Origin: Neocallimastix lanati (nom. inval.)
Lineage: Eukaryota > Neocallimastigomycota > Neocallimastigomycetes > Neocallimastigales > Neocallimastigaceae
DNA length: 64,000 nucleotides
NCBI GenBank assembly: GCA_016946835.1
Contig: JACVTC010000052.1
Span: 291,001-355,000 of the forward strand
Direction of reading: 5' to 3'
The translations under genes were made by a program, and so were the position numbers. Numbering within the stretch: the stretch's first letter is position 1; each line of letters begins with the position of its first letter. Under the pieces are notes generated by a model, which was not told the origin of the DNA, made no database searches, and saw only the letters and a program-made list of their open reading frames with translations. Below, one piece after another: positions 47,778-61,045 of the stretch.

Positions 47778-48640
47778 ATAGCATCAACTCCTGACAACAA
47801 TTTTCATGACTACCAAATTCAATTAAAATTAAAAATTGAAAATTAAAATAATAAGTAAATTTTTTCTATAAAAAGAAAAAGTAAACTTAAATTTTGAAAT
47901 TTAATTCAATATAGACAAAGATAAGCTTAATTTTGAAATTTAAATAAATAAATATAGACAAAGATAAGCTTAATTTTGAAATTAAATTAGATATAGACAA
48001 AAAAAAAAGGAAGTTATAAAACTTTAATATATTACTATTTTATTAAATGGAAAGTAAAATTAAATTTTGAAAACTATCTTTTTAAAATTAATTTTATATA
48101 TATAAAGCAAGTTAATTTAAAAATAATACTTTCATATAGAAAAAATAATTGTTTTATTATAATTAATAAAATTATGAAAAATATATAAATATAAAACAAA
48201 TGTAAATTTATTATATAAAAAAAAATAAATAAATAAAAAATAAAATAAAATAAAAATATTTATATTTATATATTTATAAATAAAAATTTTTTCTAAAAGA
48301 GGAGGACATTTTAATTTTTGTGTGTATTTTAAGATTTGAATATATAATAATGCAAATAAAAAATATATATATAAATGAAATAAATTTTACGATTTATTAA
48401 TAAAATTGAAAATAGTTATTATAATTATTTTTAAGATAATGAAAATATCACCCTTGATTTATTTTGAGTGTTTTAAAATTTAAATTTACATATATCTTGG
48501 AATTTAATAACTTAAATTTTCATATAAAAAGTTATATAAAATGGAACTTAATAACTAAAATTTTCATATAAAAAGTTATATAAAATAATAGATATATATT
48601 AGAAATTATATAATATAAATTTCAAAAAAAAAATTAATTA
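47778..48640. other. 3' flank of the transporter with short repeats
   Basis: Three imperfect copies of a unit with ATATAGACAAAGATAAGCTT and AATTTTGAAATT (about 47910-48000), and two copies of CTAAAATTTTCATATAAAAAG near 48510-48585. No gene is seen. Confidence 0.5.
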
Positions 48641-48644
48641 CCGT

Positions 48645-48960
48645 TATAATTATCCTATAAGTCCTATAAAAAGATCAAAGAACTTATCTGATTCTGGTTT
48701 AAAAATCAGCTACTGATAAAAAAGAATGAAACTAATCTTCAAACATTAAGTGAAAATCCAATTAGTTATTAGTAGTGAAAGGCATCCTACTACACCTATC
48801 ATTACTGAAACCATTTCAGATACAGCATCAAGTACTCAAAATGAGATTAATTGTGTTTCAAGATTGACTTGATGTCATTGCGGTGGTACAGATTACAAAA
48901 ATCCATTCTTGCTGAAATAATGATTTAAATTGTCGAAAAGTCAATAAATGGTTATCATAA
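48645..48960 (+). pseudogene. Possible decayed coding scrap with zinc-knuckle-like motif
   Basis: Plus-strand pieces read ERHPTTPIITETISDTASST then CVSRLT, a stop, and CHCGGTDYKNPFLLK. The CxCGGTDY motif resembles Cys-rich knuckles seen in transposon proteins. It is broken by stops and too short to assign. Confidence 0.25.
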
Positions 48961-48979
48961 TGAATGTAATTATAAAAAT

Positions 48980-49011
<32 letters not shown>

Positions 49012-50100
49012 TGTAAAATAATTTTTTTTAAAATGTTTAATTTTCCTTATTACTATTTATTCATTAAAAAAAATAAAATAGTTGGAATATTGATCATAAA
49101 TTATAATATTTTATTAATATGTTATCACAAAAATAGATATATTTTGAACGTCTTTTTAATTTTTTTAAAAAAAAAAAATTTTTTTTTATCTTTATAATAA
49201 TATTAATTAATATTTTAATTGAATTAATTATGAGTTATCATTATTTTTTTAGTACTTTTTATGTATGTATTCTTTTAAAATTTTAATTATTACTATATTT
49301 AAATTTTGTCTTTTTGAAAATATTAAAAATCTAGTAAATAAAAAAAAAAAAAATACAATTATTCATGTTTAATAATATATGAAACTGAAAAAAAAAAATC
49401 CTTCTCTATTCATTTCTAATATTTATATTAGTTATTTATATATACATAACATAATACATAAGAGCAATAATAATAAAGTACAAAGTATCAAATGAAATAC
49501 TTTAAGGCGAAAAAGATACAATAAGTTTAATATATTTAATATTTAAGAATATTTTTATATACCTATGAAATATATATAATTATATGATTTTATTCCATGG
49601 AGAAAATGAAGAAATAAATAAATAAGATTTATTAAATGAGGTTTTAAGACTATAATCATTTATTATGATTATATTTGAATTTAAATTGCTAATTTATAAT
49701 GATTATAAATTAGCAATTTAAATTCAAATAATAAACCATCCCAAATTTAATAACTGTTTTTTTTTTTTTTTTTTTTTTTTTTAAATAATCAAAATTTAAA
49801 TTTAAATTAATTTAATAAAAATGTATAAAGATATTAAAACTAATTAAAATTATTAAAAAAGATAAAATTTAATAAATTTTAAATTTCTTATATTAAGGAA
49901 TAATCTATACTTTGTTATGGTTTAAAATCTTTACAAAAATAAAATTTAATTATTGTTGTTTAAAATCTTTACAAAAATAAAATTTAATTATTGTTGTTTA
50001 AAATTTTTACAAAATAAATTTTAATAAAAGAAATTAAAATATTATTAAAAAAATAATTTACATAGAAAAAAAAAAAAAAAAAAAAAAAAAAAGAATAATA
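48961..50100. other. A+T filler
   Basis: It contains poly-A (48986-49010), a poly-T run (49758-49782) and one strong inverted repeat (listed separately). No gene is seen. Confidence 0.5.
49673..49729. repeat. Near-perfect 28-bp palindrome
   Basis: The arms ATTTGAATTTAAATTGCTAA... and their exact reverse complement meet with almost no loop (the centre is about 49701). The overall length is 57 bases. It could be a cruciform or a very small inverted-repeat element. Confidence 0.85.
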
Positions 50101-50103
50101 TAA

Positions 50104-50247
50104 AAAAGATAAAAAGATAAAAAGATAAAAAAGATAAAAAAGATAAAAAAGATAAAAAAGATAAAAAAGATAAAAAAGATAAAAAAGATAAAAAAGATAA
50201 AAAAGATAAAAAAGATAAAAAAGATAAAAAAAAAGATAAAAAAGAAA
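50104..50247. repeat. (AAAAAAGAT)n tandem array
   Basis: About 14 units of a 9-bp repeat; the first units are 8 bp. The minus-strand open frame (Tyr-Leu-Phe repeats) is an artefact of the period being a multiple of three. Confidence 0.9.
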
Positions 50248-50588
50248 ATATAAATATTTCAATGATAAAAGTAAAGAAGAAAAATTATTAGTTATTGTTT
50301 AGAATAATAAAATTAAAGAAAGTAAAATATGAAAATTCAAAAAGGAAGAATATATAATTAAATTTGAATAAAAAAAAAAAAATACTGGATGTTATGCACT
50401 TTTACTGGGTTTTTAAAATAGTATTACTCTAATAATATATTTATTAAATATAACAATAAACATATTATTATAATGTTGAATAAAGAAGAAAATATTAAAT
50501 ATTTAAAATCTTACTTTATCTTTTTTAATAGAATTTCTAAATTTAACTTAAATATATATTAGTAAAAGTTTTAAATAGTTCTATTCAT

Positions 50589-50788
<200 letters not shown>

Positions 50789-51610
50789 ATTATTTTGTTT
50801 ATTAATTGTACTTTTTAATATAAAACGATTTGCTTTTTTTTTTTTTTTTTTTTTTTTTATTGTTTTTTAATGTTTACAATTATATTTTTATATAATTTTT
50901 AATAATTCATTAATTATTTTTACCAGATATAATTATTTAGTGTAACATAGATTTAAATTAATTTTAATTTATTTTAAATATTTAGAATTCAACTTTGTCC
51001 AACAAAAAATAAACTTAATCAAGTTTTAATTGAATAATTAATTTTCTATTTAATATATAATTATAGTTCATAATTAAAAATAAATATTGTATTGTTATTA
51101 TAAAAATAATAAACACCTTCTATTGTAATGTATTATATTACATTATTTTTACTTTTATTAATATATATTAATACAATAAAATATTTAATTTTTTTTATCT
51201 TTACAAAAAATATTAAAAATATAATAAATATAGTAATTTTTTAAAAAAAAAAAAAAATTTAAATTTGTAAAACATTAATCTAATAAAGTAAATAGTAATA
51301 ATATATAATATTATTATTATATATATTAAAAAGGAATTATATTTAATAAAAATTATATAAAATAAAAAAGACATGCGGCATACTAATATAAAACGGCACT
51401 TAAAAAAAAAAAAGAATATATAAATAAGAAAATGTTTGTAAATTTTTTATCTTTTTATTAAAAAAAAGTAAAGATAAATATTTTTATAAATAGCAATAGA
51501 TATTATAAAAAAAAAAAATATATATATATATATCTTGTACATTTGTAATATAATAATTTTATTTTTCTTTCTTTTTTCTTATTTCTTTTAAATTAAAATA
51601 TATATATATA
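50789..51610. other. A+T-rich upstream region of the HEXXH gene
   Basis: It has a T run (50834-50858) and A/T filler. A pyrimidine-rich stretch (51558-51590) precedes the start codon. No other gene is seen. Confidence 0.5.
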
Positions 51611-53549
51611 ATGAAATTCAATAAATTATTATTCCCTTTCTTAGCTTCAGTAGCATTGTCTTTGCCATGTAAGAATAATTAATGAAAAATAAATAAAAAT
51701 ATTATATAATATAAAATTTATCAATAAAGAAAATAAAAGAAATAATTCTAATAATAGTAATTAAATATATATATATAAATATAATAAAAATATAATAATT
51801 ATTGGTAATGATAAATAAATATTTATATAAATAAATAAAATATCTTCAAAAAAATATTACAAATATACAGTAAAAGATAAGGATGGAAGATATTATGTAA
51901 AACGTGGAAATAAACAATTTTATATTCCAAATGAATTAAAAAGTAATAATTTTGATAATGATGCTAGTAACTGGTCCTTTGCTCGTAGTAAAGCTTCAGA
52001 AGATTTTATTCTTTTCTGGGAACCTGGATTCGGAAGAAACCCACAAGCTGTTGATCCAAAGTTAAGATTTGATGCTGATGATGTTTTAGCTAAAGCTGAA
52101 AAATTCTTCGATTTCTACAAGAATACTTTAAAGTTTATAGAAGGTAGATCTCAAACAGATACTTATAAAATGAGTATATGGATTAAACATCAAACTGAAT
52201 GGTTAGCTACCGGTTCCGGTTATGATAATGTTGTGGGGGCCCTTTGGGTTAATCCAAGCACTATTCAACCAGTTGGTGGTACTATTGCCCACGAAATTGG
52301 ACATACTTTCCAATACCAAGTTCATTGTGATGGTAAATATGGTTTCCGTGACCAAGATTACGTTGGTACTTATTGGGAAATTTGTGCTCAATGGATGGCC
52401 ACTAGATTATATCCTGAAATGTTTAATAATCAGGAATTTGAATTACTTCCAAACAATTGTTGGAAACATCCATTGCATGAAAACTTCCGTTATCAATCTA
52501 TTTTAATGAATGAATATTGGAGTGAAAAGCATGGAATTGATATTGTTGGTAGAGTTTGGAACGGTGCTGCAAATTTAGATGATCCATTTGACGCCTACAA
52601 GCGTGTTGTTAAAATTGATCAACAAGCACTTAATGATGAAATGTTTTTAGTGGCCCAAAAGAATATTCTTTTCGATTACAAACATATGGGTGGTGTTCTT
52701 AAAAAGTTTAGAAATCGTTATAACATTAAGCTTCAACCAAATAATGATGGAACTTTCCAAATTCCACCAGAACAATGTACTCAAACTTATGGTTTCGCAC
52801 CAATTCCACTTGAAATTCCAGCTGGTGGTAAGGTTACTGTAAAATTCACTGGTATAACTGGTAATCCAGCTTATCATACTATGCAAGATAGAGTTGCTGG
52901 ATGGAGATATGGTTTTGTTGCTGTCACTGGAAATGGTGATACTGCTGAATATAGTAAACCATTTGTAGGAACTACTCAAACTACCTCAGCTACTTTTGCT
53001 ATTCCAAATGGTACTAAGGAATTATGGTTCGTTGCTATGGGTGCTCCAACTGAACATGTAAGACATCATTGGAAGGAAGGTGATAACTCAGGTGATGAAC
53101 AATTCCCATGGAAGGTTGCCTTCTCTACATGTATAAGAGGTCAAGCTTGTAGACCATCTATTGAAGTAGATAATAATGCAAGTCCAGCTAATCCAGTAAA
53201 TAACCCAGCTCCAGTTAACAATCCAGCTCCAGTTAATAACCCAGCTCCAGTTAATAATCCTGCTCCAGTTAATAATCCTGCCCCAGTTAATAATCCTGCC
53301 CCAGTTAATAATCCAATCCCAGTAAATAATCCAATCCCAGTAAATAATCCAGCTCCAGTAAATAATCCAATTCCGGCTCCAGTAAATAATCCATTCCCAG
53401 CTCCAGTAAATAATCCATTTCCAGTAAATAATCCAATTCCAGAATCTAATAATAATGGAAGATCCGGTTTATCAGGTTTACTTGGAAATTTAATTTCAAA
53501 ATTAAGAAATAGAAATGATTCACCATTTTTCTATAGAGAACAAAAATAA
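51611..53549 (+). CDS. Secreted HEXXH metallopeptidase-like protein with PVNNPA linker (two exons)
   Basis: Exon 1 is 51611-51668, the intron is 51669-51870 (GTAAGA...TACAG) and exon 2 is 51871-53549. Splicing joins T|TA in phase and gives 578 residues. Exon 1 is the signal peptide MKFNKLLFPFLASVALSLP. The start of exon 2 is needed, since the protein begins KDKDGRYYVKRGNKQFYIPN before the first Met of the plain open frame. The body contains ILFWEPGFGRNP, IAHEIGHTF (HEXXH, H160-H164) and YVGTYWEICAQWMA downstream, where a third zinc ligand or catalytic Glu might lie. This resembles secreted proteins of the DUF6055 type known in bacteria and gut fungi; the family name is from memory. A C-terminal low-complexity linker of about 14 PVNNPA-like repeats leads to a basic tail. 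Substrate is unknown; extracellular. Confidence 0.85.
53190..53445 (+). repeat. 18-bp coding minisatellite (PVNNPA repeats)
   Basis: In-frame units of six codons (CCAGTTAATAACCCAGCT type) encode PVNNPA, then PVNNPI and APVNNPF variants. Length changes would alter the linker without a frameshift. Confidence 0.9.
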
Positions 53550-54117
53550 ATTAATTATTAACTACAATCAATAGTTCCTTATATCTATAAAATATAATTA
53601 AAATTGACTTTATAGATTATTTTTTTTAATTCATTTAATTCATATATAGATATAAGAAAAAAGATGGAAAATAATTAATATATTTTTATAAGAATATATA
53701 TAATATAATGTATTTAAAGGTTATTAAATTCAAATATTTTCTATTATTTTATTATAAATAGTTTTAGCTATAAAAATTTATAAATTTTTCAAGCTTTATG
53801 TACCTTTTTTTTTGTCAATAAATATTTTATTTTTTTTTTTATCAATAAATATTTTATGTTTTTAAATTATAAATTAAAATTAAAAAATTAAATAAAAAAT
53901 ATATATATAATCAAATATTAATATTTAAATTATTAAAATGAAATTGTTTATATTACATTAAATTATTGTTTAATTGAAAAGAAAAAAAAAATTAATTATT
54001 GTTTTAATTGAAAAGAAAAAAATTAATTATTTTAATTATTATTATATAACTATATAACTACTATATGTCAAAACTCTATAATAAATCTTCATTAATTATT
54101 TTTTAAGTAGTAAAATC
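53550..54117. other. 3' flank of the HEXXH gene
   Basis: A+T-rich DNA with a direct repeat (TTTTTTATCAATAAATATTT, 53810-53858) and AATTGAAAAGAAAAAAA repeats near 53975-54020. No gene is seen. Confidence 0.5.
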
Positions 54118-55700
54118 GATGGATAACACTAATACTGAAATTATCACTCACAATAATGGACGTGGTGTTATCATCGATGAATGGGAAAAGTTAGAAACTA
54201 TAATTTATTTTTTTTATTTTTTCATTTATATCATATAATTTTATTATTATTATAAATTAAATAAAATTATTCTCTAAGTCTAAAAAAAAAATAAAAAACT
54301 GAAAATACAGTAAGACAGTCCAGCAGGGCTAATGCTTCTGAAGAAAAAGACCATAATTTCTTTCAAATTGTCAATTCAAACCCTAATTCAAGATAAAAAT
54401 TCTTTTTAAACAGAAATCTTATAATCTGGAGGTGCGATTCGTCGTTGCCAATGAACATTTCTCTGAATTTATTTATTCTCTTTATTTTGAACATCACTTT
54501 TTATTTCACATTACTATTCTAAATATTATTATATTCTTATTGGATAAATAATATTTATTTTTTTATTAATCTTTTTTTTTTTACAAAAAAAAAAAAAAAA
54601 AAGCTTCAGAGTTTTATCATCTATCAAAAATTTTTTCAAATCAGATGATTTTAAGAATGAAATTAAATTTATCTTTTTGATTTTCTTAAATTCCAAGAAA
54701 GGAATTATGAAAAAATTAAAGGTGAAAAGGAAATTCTTTTAATGAATATTTTTAAAATGTGAAAGTTATGATATTGATACAAATAATTATAGATTAACGA
54801 AACATATATATATATAATTTATATATAATCTATTGGAAGTACTTATATATATATTAATAATAAAGATTCAAATAAAAGTACAGTACTGTAAATATAATAA
54901 TACAAAAATAATTAAAACTTCATTGAATGAAAGATATAAACTTAAAAAATTAATGAAAAAAATGTTAATGGACAAATTCCATTAGCGATTTCAATTAATG
55001 AAAATAATTAGTCTTGTGCATTACAATTATTAGAATATGACAATATTGATCCTAACATAGGTAATAAAGAGGGCATTATTCCATTAATTTATGAAATCAG
55101 AAGGAAATATATCATAAATTATTCAAGCATATAGCTTATTTCATCATTAAATATATCAATAAAAAAATCATTTTCAAATAAATTTATTAAGAATGATAAA
55201 CTTATATATGGATTTAAAGATACAGGAATATTTATTGATAAAGGTAATAAAAATATTAAAAAATTTAATTCGTTAATATTTTCAATTAAAATTAATAATA
55301 TGAATTTGCTTAAAAAAAATTACTAATATATGATTTAAATTCCTAATGAAAAAAATAATAATAATAATGAAATTCCATTATTAGTTGCTCTTAAACTATA
55401 TAATTTTGAGGCTATTAAAATTTTAATAGAAAATAAAACCGATTATATAATAGGTACACAATAAATTATTCATTTGTCTAGTAATTGTGACAATAAAAAA
55501 AATTTTTAAATACATATTTGAACTTGAAAATATTAATGAAAATGATGTATTTTATTATGACAATCATTTCATATATATTTTAGTGCATATAGCAATGATG
55601 ATATTAATTCACTAGAAAATATTATAAAAAAAAATTACTACTTTATGAAATTATTTACTTTTTTTTATATAGAGAGATGAAAATAATCTTAATACAAGCA
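54118..55700 (+). pseudogene. Decayed ankyrin-repeat gene
   Basis: It begins with a credible start, MDNTNTEIITHNNGRGVIID (54118-54177), then degenerates. Ankyrin-like blocks survive downstream: NGQIPLAISINEN (about 54970-55008), ALQLLEYDNIDPNIGNKEGI and IPLIYE (about 55020-55098), and EIPLLVALKLYNFEAIKILI (about 55370-55430). Stops and frameshifts separate them, including stops inside otherwise good repeats (ENN-stop-SCALQ). It is of the same general class as the intact gene at 1810-6165, but too decayed to show whether it is a direct copy. Confidence 0.7.
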
Positions 55701-57440
55701 ACTATATGGTAAATGAAAAATATATATATATATATAAAGCATTAATATCACATAATAAAATATTATTATTAATATTAAATAAATATAAGTAAAATAAGAG
55801 ACAAACTAACTATTTAATTAATATATTTTTCTTTATTTTTTCTTATATATATTAATAATAATTGATATTGTATAAAAAATATATATATTTATATAGAATA
55901 AATATTTTATTTTATTTTATATTTTTATATAATATTTTTATGTAATATTGTTTAAAAAATATATATATATATAAAATCAACATTTTAACTATAACTCTTT
56001 GACTTAACCATTTCAGAAATATATATATTATTAATAAAAATTTTTATTAGTATTTATTTATTTTTTTTTTATGTCTAAATCTTTTTTTTTATTATTATTA
56101 TTATTATTTTTTATTTATCATTACAGATTGGACAAAAAAAATTTTTTTTTTTTTTTTGTAAATGAAAATATTATTAATATATTAATATTATTTTTTAATT
56201 AATATATGAATACAAAATACAAAAAAAATTTTTTTTATATAAATTTTATTGTTCTTATAAATTAAAATCAAAAAAATATTTAATATTTTAATAAAGCAAG
56301 ATTAAAATAAAATCTAAATTTTAAATAAAAGAAATTTAATTTTATTTATTTTTTTAATTTATATTTTTAATAAATTAATTATATACCATTATTTTTTTTA
56401 TTCTTTTAAAAAATAATATAAATTAAAAGGTAAATAAAAAAAAAATAATAATTAAAAAGCAATCCATTGAATATTTGAATATTTTAAAATAATTCAAATA
56501 AATAGTATGGAAAAGGAAATACAAAATGAATTTATTGTATAAATAAATGCAAACTTTAAATGTCAATAAAAGAAAAAGGATAAAATAAAGAAAAGAAAAA
56601 AAAAGTCTGATATTATAAAATAATAAATTATTCTTTATAATTACAAAATATATATATGTACTTATGGCTTATTTTAAAGCAAAAATATATATTTATATAT
56701 ATGAAATCGATAAGAATTAAATATTATTAAGATAAAAATGTATTTTTAAATAATATTAACAAAATAAAGCCAAAAATATCAAAATGATTATAAATAAAAT
56801 TATTATTTTATTATACAAAATAAATAAAATATTTAAATTATCAAATATTTTTAAACGTAATCTAAATCTATAAAAAGTTTGATCATAATTGATATATATG
56901 TATTCATTTTAAACAGTAAAAGTATCTATATATGTATATATATGTATAAAAAAATAATAATAAAAAGGAAGGAAATCCCATTATTAATATTTAAGCTCTC
57001 TTTGAATAATCTGACCCAATGATTTAATTATAAATATTAAAATCAAGATGAAATGTATAGTACATTCAATTTTAAAGCATAAAATGTACTAATTTATATT
57101 AAGATAACTTCAAATCTAAATCAGATATTTCAAAAACAAAAATAAAATAAAATCAACCAATATAAATATTTAATATAAATATATATATTTATATTAAATA
57201 TTTTATTGAATTAAATTTTAAAGGAAAAATTAGATTTTTTTTAAAGAAAATTTTTTTTTAAAAAAAATTTTCTTTGATTTAAACAAATAGTATAATAAAT
57301 AAAAATGAAAAATTATTAATCTATTATATATATAAAAGTCTTTATCTAATAAATTTATTTTTTTATTTTTTTATATTTTTATTTTTTTAATAATTAAAAT
57401 ATAAATGTAATTTCATGTAATTTAAAATCATAAAGTCAAC
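55701..57440. other. A+T filler upstream of the G3BP-like gene
   Basis: TATATA tracts, T runs (about 56142-56157) and a self-complementary TTTTTTTTAAAAAAAATTTT tract (57238-57272). No gene is seen. Confidence 0.5.
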
Positions 57441-59496
57441 ATGAGTAGTGCACCTGAAGAAAGTACTGAAAAGAGAGCCTTCGAAATTGGTTGGGAATTT
57501 GTTCAAGAATATTATACTATCATGCACCATGAACCAGAATCATTATATAAATTCTATGGTAATAATTCTTATTTCTGTTATGGTCTTGAAGGTGAATCAA
57601 CCCAATATTATCATGGAAAGGACGTAAGTTTTAACAACAATATTAAATTGATAAAATAAAATAGAATAAAATAAAATAAAATAAAATAAAATAAAATAAA
57701 ATAAAATAAAATAAAATAAAATAAAATAAAATAAAATAAAATAAAATAAAATAAAATAAAATAAAATAAAATAAAATAAAATAAAATAAAATAAAATAAA
57801 ATAAAATAAAATAAAATAAAATAAAATAAAATAAAATAAAATAAAATAAAATAAAATAAAATAAAATAAAATAAAATAAAATAAAATAAAATAAAATAAA
57901 ATAAAATAAAATAAAATAAAATAAAATAAAATAAAATAAAATAAAATAAAATAAAATAAAATAAAATAAAATAAAATAAAATAAAATAAAATAAAATAAA
58001 ATAAAATAAAATAAAATAAAATAAAATAAAATAAAATAAAATAAAATAAAATAAAATAAAATAAAATAAAATAAAATAAAATAAAATAAAATAAAATAAA
58101 ATAAAATAAAATAAAATAAAATAAAATAAAATAAAATAAAATAAAAAAAAAAAAAAAAAAAAAAAAGTATTTTATTTTTTATATAATAATTAAATATAAA
58201 GCAATTCTATTATATTATAAAATAATTTTAATAATTAAAATTAATCACTAAAATAATAAAAATATTTTATTTTGTAATATAAATATATAATTTATATTTA
58301 TTTATATATTTAATAAAAATGAATTAAAATAATGGTTTAATATATATAAATTTTGAAATAATATATTAATAAATTAATTTGAATTAATTTATTGAAACTT
58401 TATTGATTGAAATAATAATTTATAATATAAATTACGTAATAATAATACATAATATATAATATATAATAAATAAACAGGAAATAAGAAAAAGAATTGAAAA
58501 CATTGATTATAATGAATGTAGAGTCGTTGTATCAAATGTTGATAGTCAACCTTCCAATAATGGTGGTATTATTGTTCAAGTACTCGGAGAAATGTTAAAT
58601 AGAGATGATCAAGCTATTAAATTTACACAAACCTTTTTCCTTGCTGTTCAACAAAACGGTTATTATGTTTTAAATGATATATTTAGAAACTTAAAGGATG
58701 AAGTAAATGAAGAATGCGAAGAATTAATACAACAAGCTGAAGAAGAAAAAGAAGAACAAGAACAACAACAAGAAGAAGAAGAAGAAGAAGTTAAAGAAGA
58801 ACCAAAGGTTGAAGCACCAGCTAAACCAGAAAAGCAAGAAGTTAAAGAAGCTAAACAAGAAAAAACTAAAGAAGCTAAAACATCTCCAGCTAAGGAAAAG
58901 AAATCTACTAATGAAACAGATGCTAATAAATCTCAAAATACTAACAAATCGCAAACCACTAATAAATCACAAGCCACTAATAAACCTCAATCTGGTAAGA
59001 CCCAAGGTACTAAATCTCAAGCTACCCCAGCTCAAAAATCTGCTCCAGCTAAAGAAGCTGCTCCAGCTACAAAGGAAGCTCCAGCTGAAGCTTCAAAACC
59101 AACTGCTGCTAAAGTTGCTGCTAATGCTACTACTACTGCTGAAAAGCCAGCTGCCACCACTTCAGATTCTACTACTGCTACCACTACTAATGCTGCTGCC
59201 TCAGCTCCAGCTCGCCCAATAACATATTCTTCAGTTGTTTCTACTTCAAATAGTACTGCTAAAACATGGAATAAAGTTGCTCAAGGTGATAGTAACAAGG
59301 CTAGTGTAGTCATTAGACAAACAGTTTCTACTGCACCACCAAAACATCAAGATAACCGAAACAACAACAACAATAATAATCAAGATAAAGATTCCTATAC
59401 TGTTTTCATTAAATTACCATTTAATATTAGTAAAGATGAAATTAGTAATGCCTTAAGTAAATTTGGAGATATTAAGAATATTGAAATTAATGGACA

Positions 59497-59551
<55 letters not shown>

Positions 59552-59917
59552 ATAGTTTAAAATAAAAAAAAGTTATATATAAATATATGTATTTATTTAT
59601 ATTAATATTTATTAATTTTAATTATTTAATCATTTTAATAGAATTATGCCTTTGTGGAATTTGCTACTGTTGAACAAGCTCGTAAGGCCGTCCAAGGAGG
59701 TGAATTTACAATTAGAGGCGCAAAGATTAATATTGAAGAAAGAAAGAGAAATAATAAAAATCATGGTAATGGTCGTATGAACTCATCCTACAACCGTGGT
59801 GGTAGATCAGATTATAATAGAAACTTTTCTGGTGGTAGTAGAGGTAGTAATGATTCAAATAATATGGGTAATAGAAGAGGAGGTAGTAATAATGGCAAAC
59901 GTCTTTACAAAAATTAA
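57441..59917 (+). CDS. G3BP-like RNA-binding protein: NTF2-like + RRM + RGG (three exons)
   Basis: Join 57441-57623, 58478-59500 and 59642-59917; both introns are GT-AG (GTAAGT...AACAG; GTAAAA...AATAG) in phase 0, giving 493 residues. The NTF2-like domain spans about residues 12-130 (GWEFVQEYYTIMHHEPESLY, ..., FTQTFFLAVQQNGYYVLNDI) across exons 1 and 2. A Glu/Gln-rich then Ala/Pro/Lys/Thr-rich low-complexity region follows (about 140-360). The RRM spans about 366-440: RNP2-like YTVFIKLPF at 368, and RNP1-like NYAFVEF at 403-409, which starts exactly at exon 3. The C terminus is Gly/Arg/Asn/Ser-rich (RGG-like). This order is that of G3BP/Nxt3-Bre5-type proteins, which form stress granules and, in yeast (Bre5), assist a ubiquitin protease; the role here is inferred. 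Intron 1 holds a large AAAAT array, and intron 2 begins in an A run. Confidence 0.93.
57656..58142 (+). repeat. Pure (AAAAT)n array inside intron 1
   Basis: About 97 units of the same pentanucleotide as the 12-31 kb arrays, with one GAATA variant near its left end and no 34-bp units. It lies wholly within the intron of the G3BP-like gene. Confidence 0.95.
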
Positions 59918-61006
59918 ATAATATAAATAAAATTTTTTTTTTTTTTTTTTTTTTAATTTTTTCATTTTCATATTTCTTTCCTTTTAACAATTGTTTCGTT
60001 TCAATCATATATATCTTTTTTTTTTTTTCTCTCTTTAATTTCTATTTCTATTTTTATTTTTTAAATAAAAAGAAAAAGTTTTATATATATAAAAAAAAAA
60101 AAAAGGTAAAGAAACAAAAAAGTAAAGAAGGAAAAAGATAAAGAAGGAAAAATAAAATATTAAATAATAACTTGAAAAAAAAAAAAAAAAAAAAAAAAAA
60201 ATTAAAATAAGAAAATAGAAGTTATAATTGAATCTTTTTTTTTAATTTTTTAAATAATAATAAAAAAAAATATAAATAAAAAAAAAATTATAAAAAAAAA
60301 AAAATATAGACAACTTATATATGTACATATATTACTGTTTAAATACAATTTAAACAATTTAGATATAGTAATGTTCATAATTTTAACTGCTTTATTTATT
60401 ATTTATATATATATATAATTTCAATTTTGAAATTTGGTTTAATATGTTGATTTTTTTTTTTTTTTTTTTTTTTTTCTTCAAATATTTTAATAAATTATTT
60501 TATTTGTTCTTGTTTGTTTTTTTAATAAATCTTTGATCAAAATTTAAATTTTATTTATTTATATTTGAAGTATATAAATTATATAAATTATTCATATATT
60601 ATATTATAAAATAAATATAATAAATCAGTTATAAATAATTTTAATTATTATATTTTCATATATCTTTTAATATATATAGAAATTAATTGAAATCAATTGT
60701 AATAATAAATTAGTAATATATGAAATTTTATACACATATTAATTAAAACACTACATTTGTCATTTTAATTTTATTAAAAGAAATCCTTTTTTTTTTTTTT
60801 TTTTATTTTAAATAAAAAAATCGATTAGATTATATTATTTTTATTTTTATTTTTATTTAATAATAAATTTAAAACAAAAAGACCTAAAAAAAAAAAAAAA
60901 AAAATTTAATAACAAAATAAAATATTATAAAAATAAATATTAATTGATATGAAAAATTAATACACTAAATAATATAAATTTTTTTATAATAATCCTTCTT
61001 ATTAAA

Positions 61007-61045
<39 letters not shown>

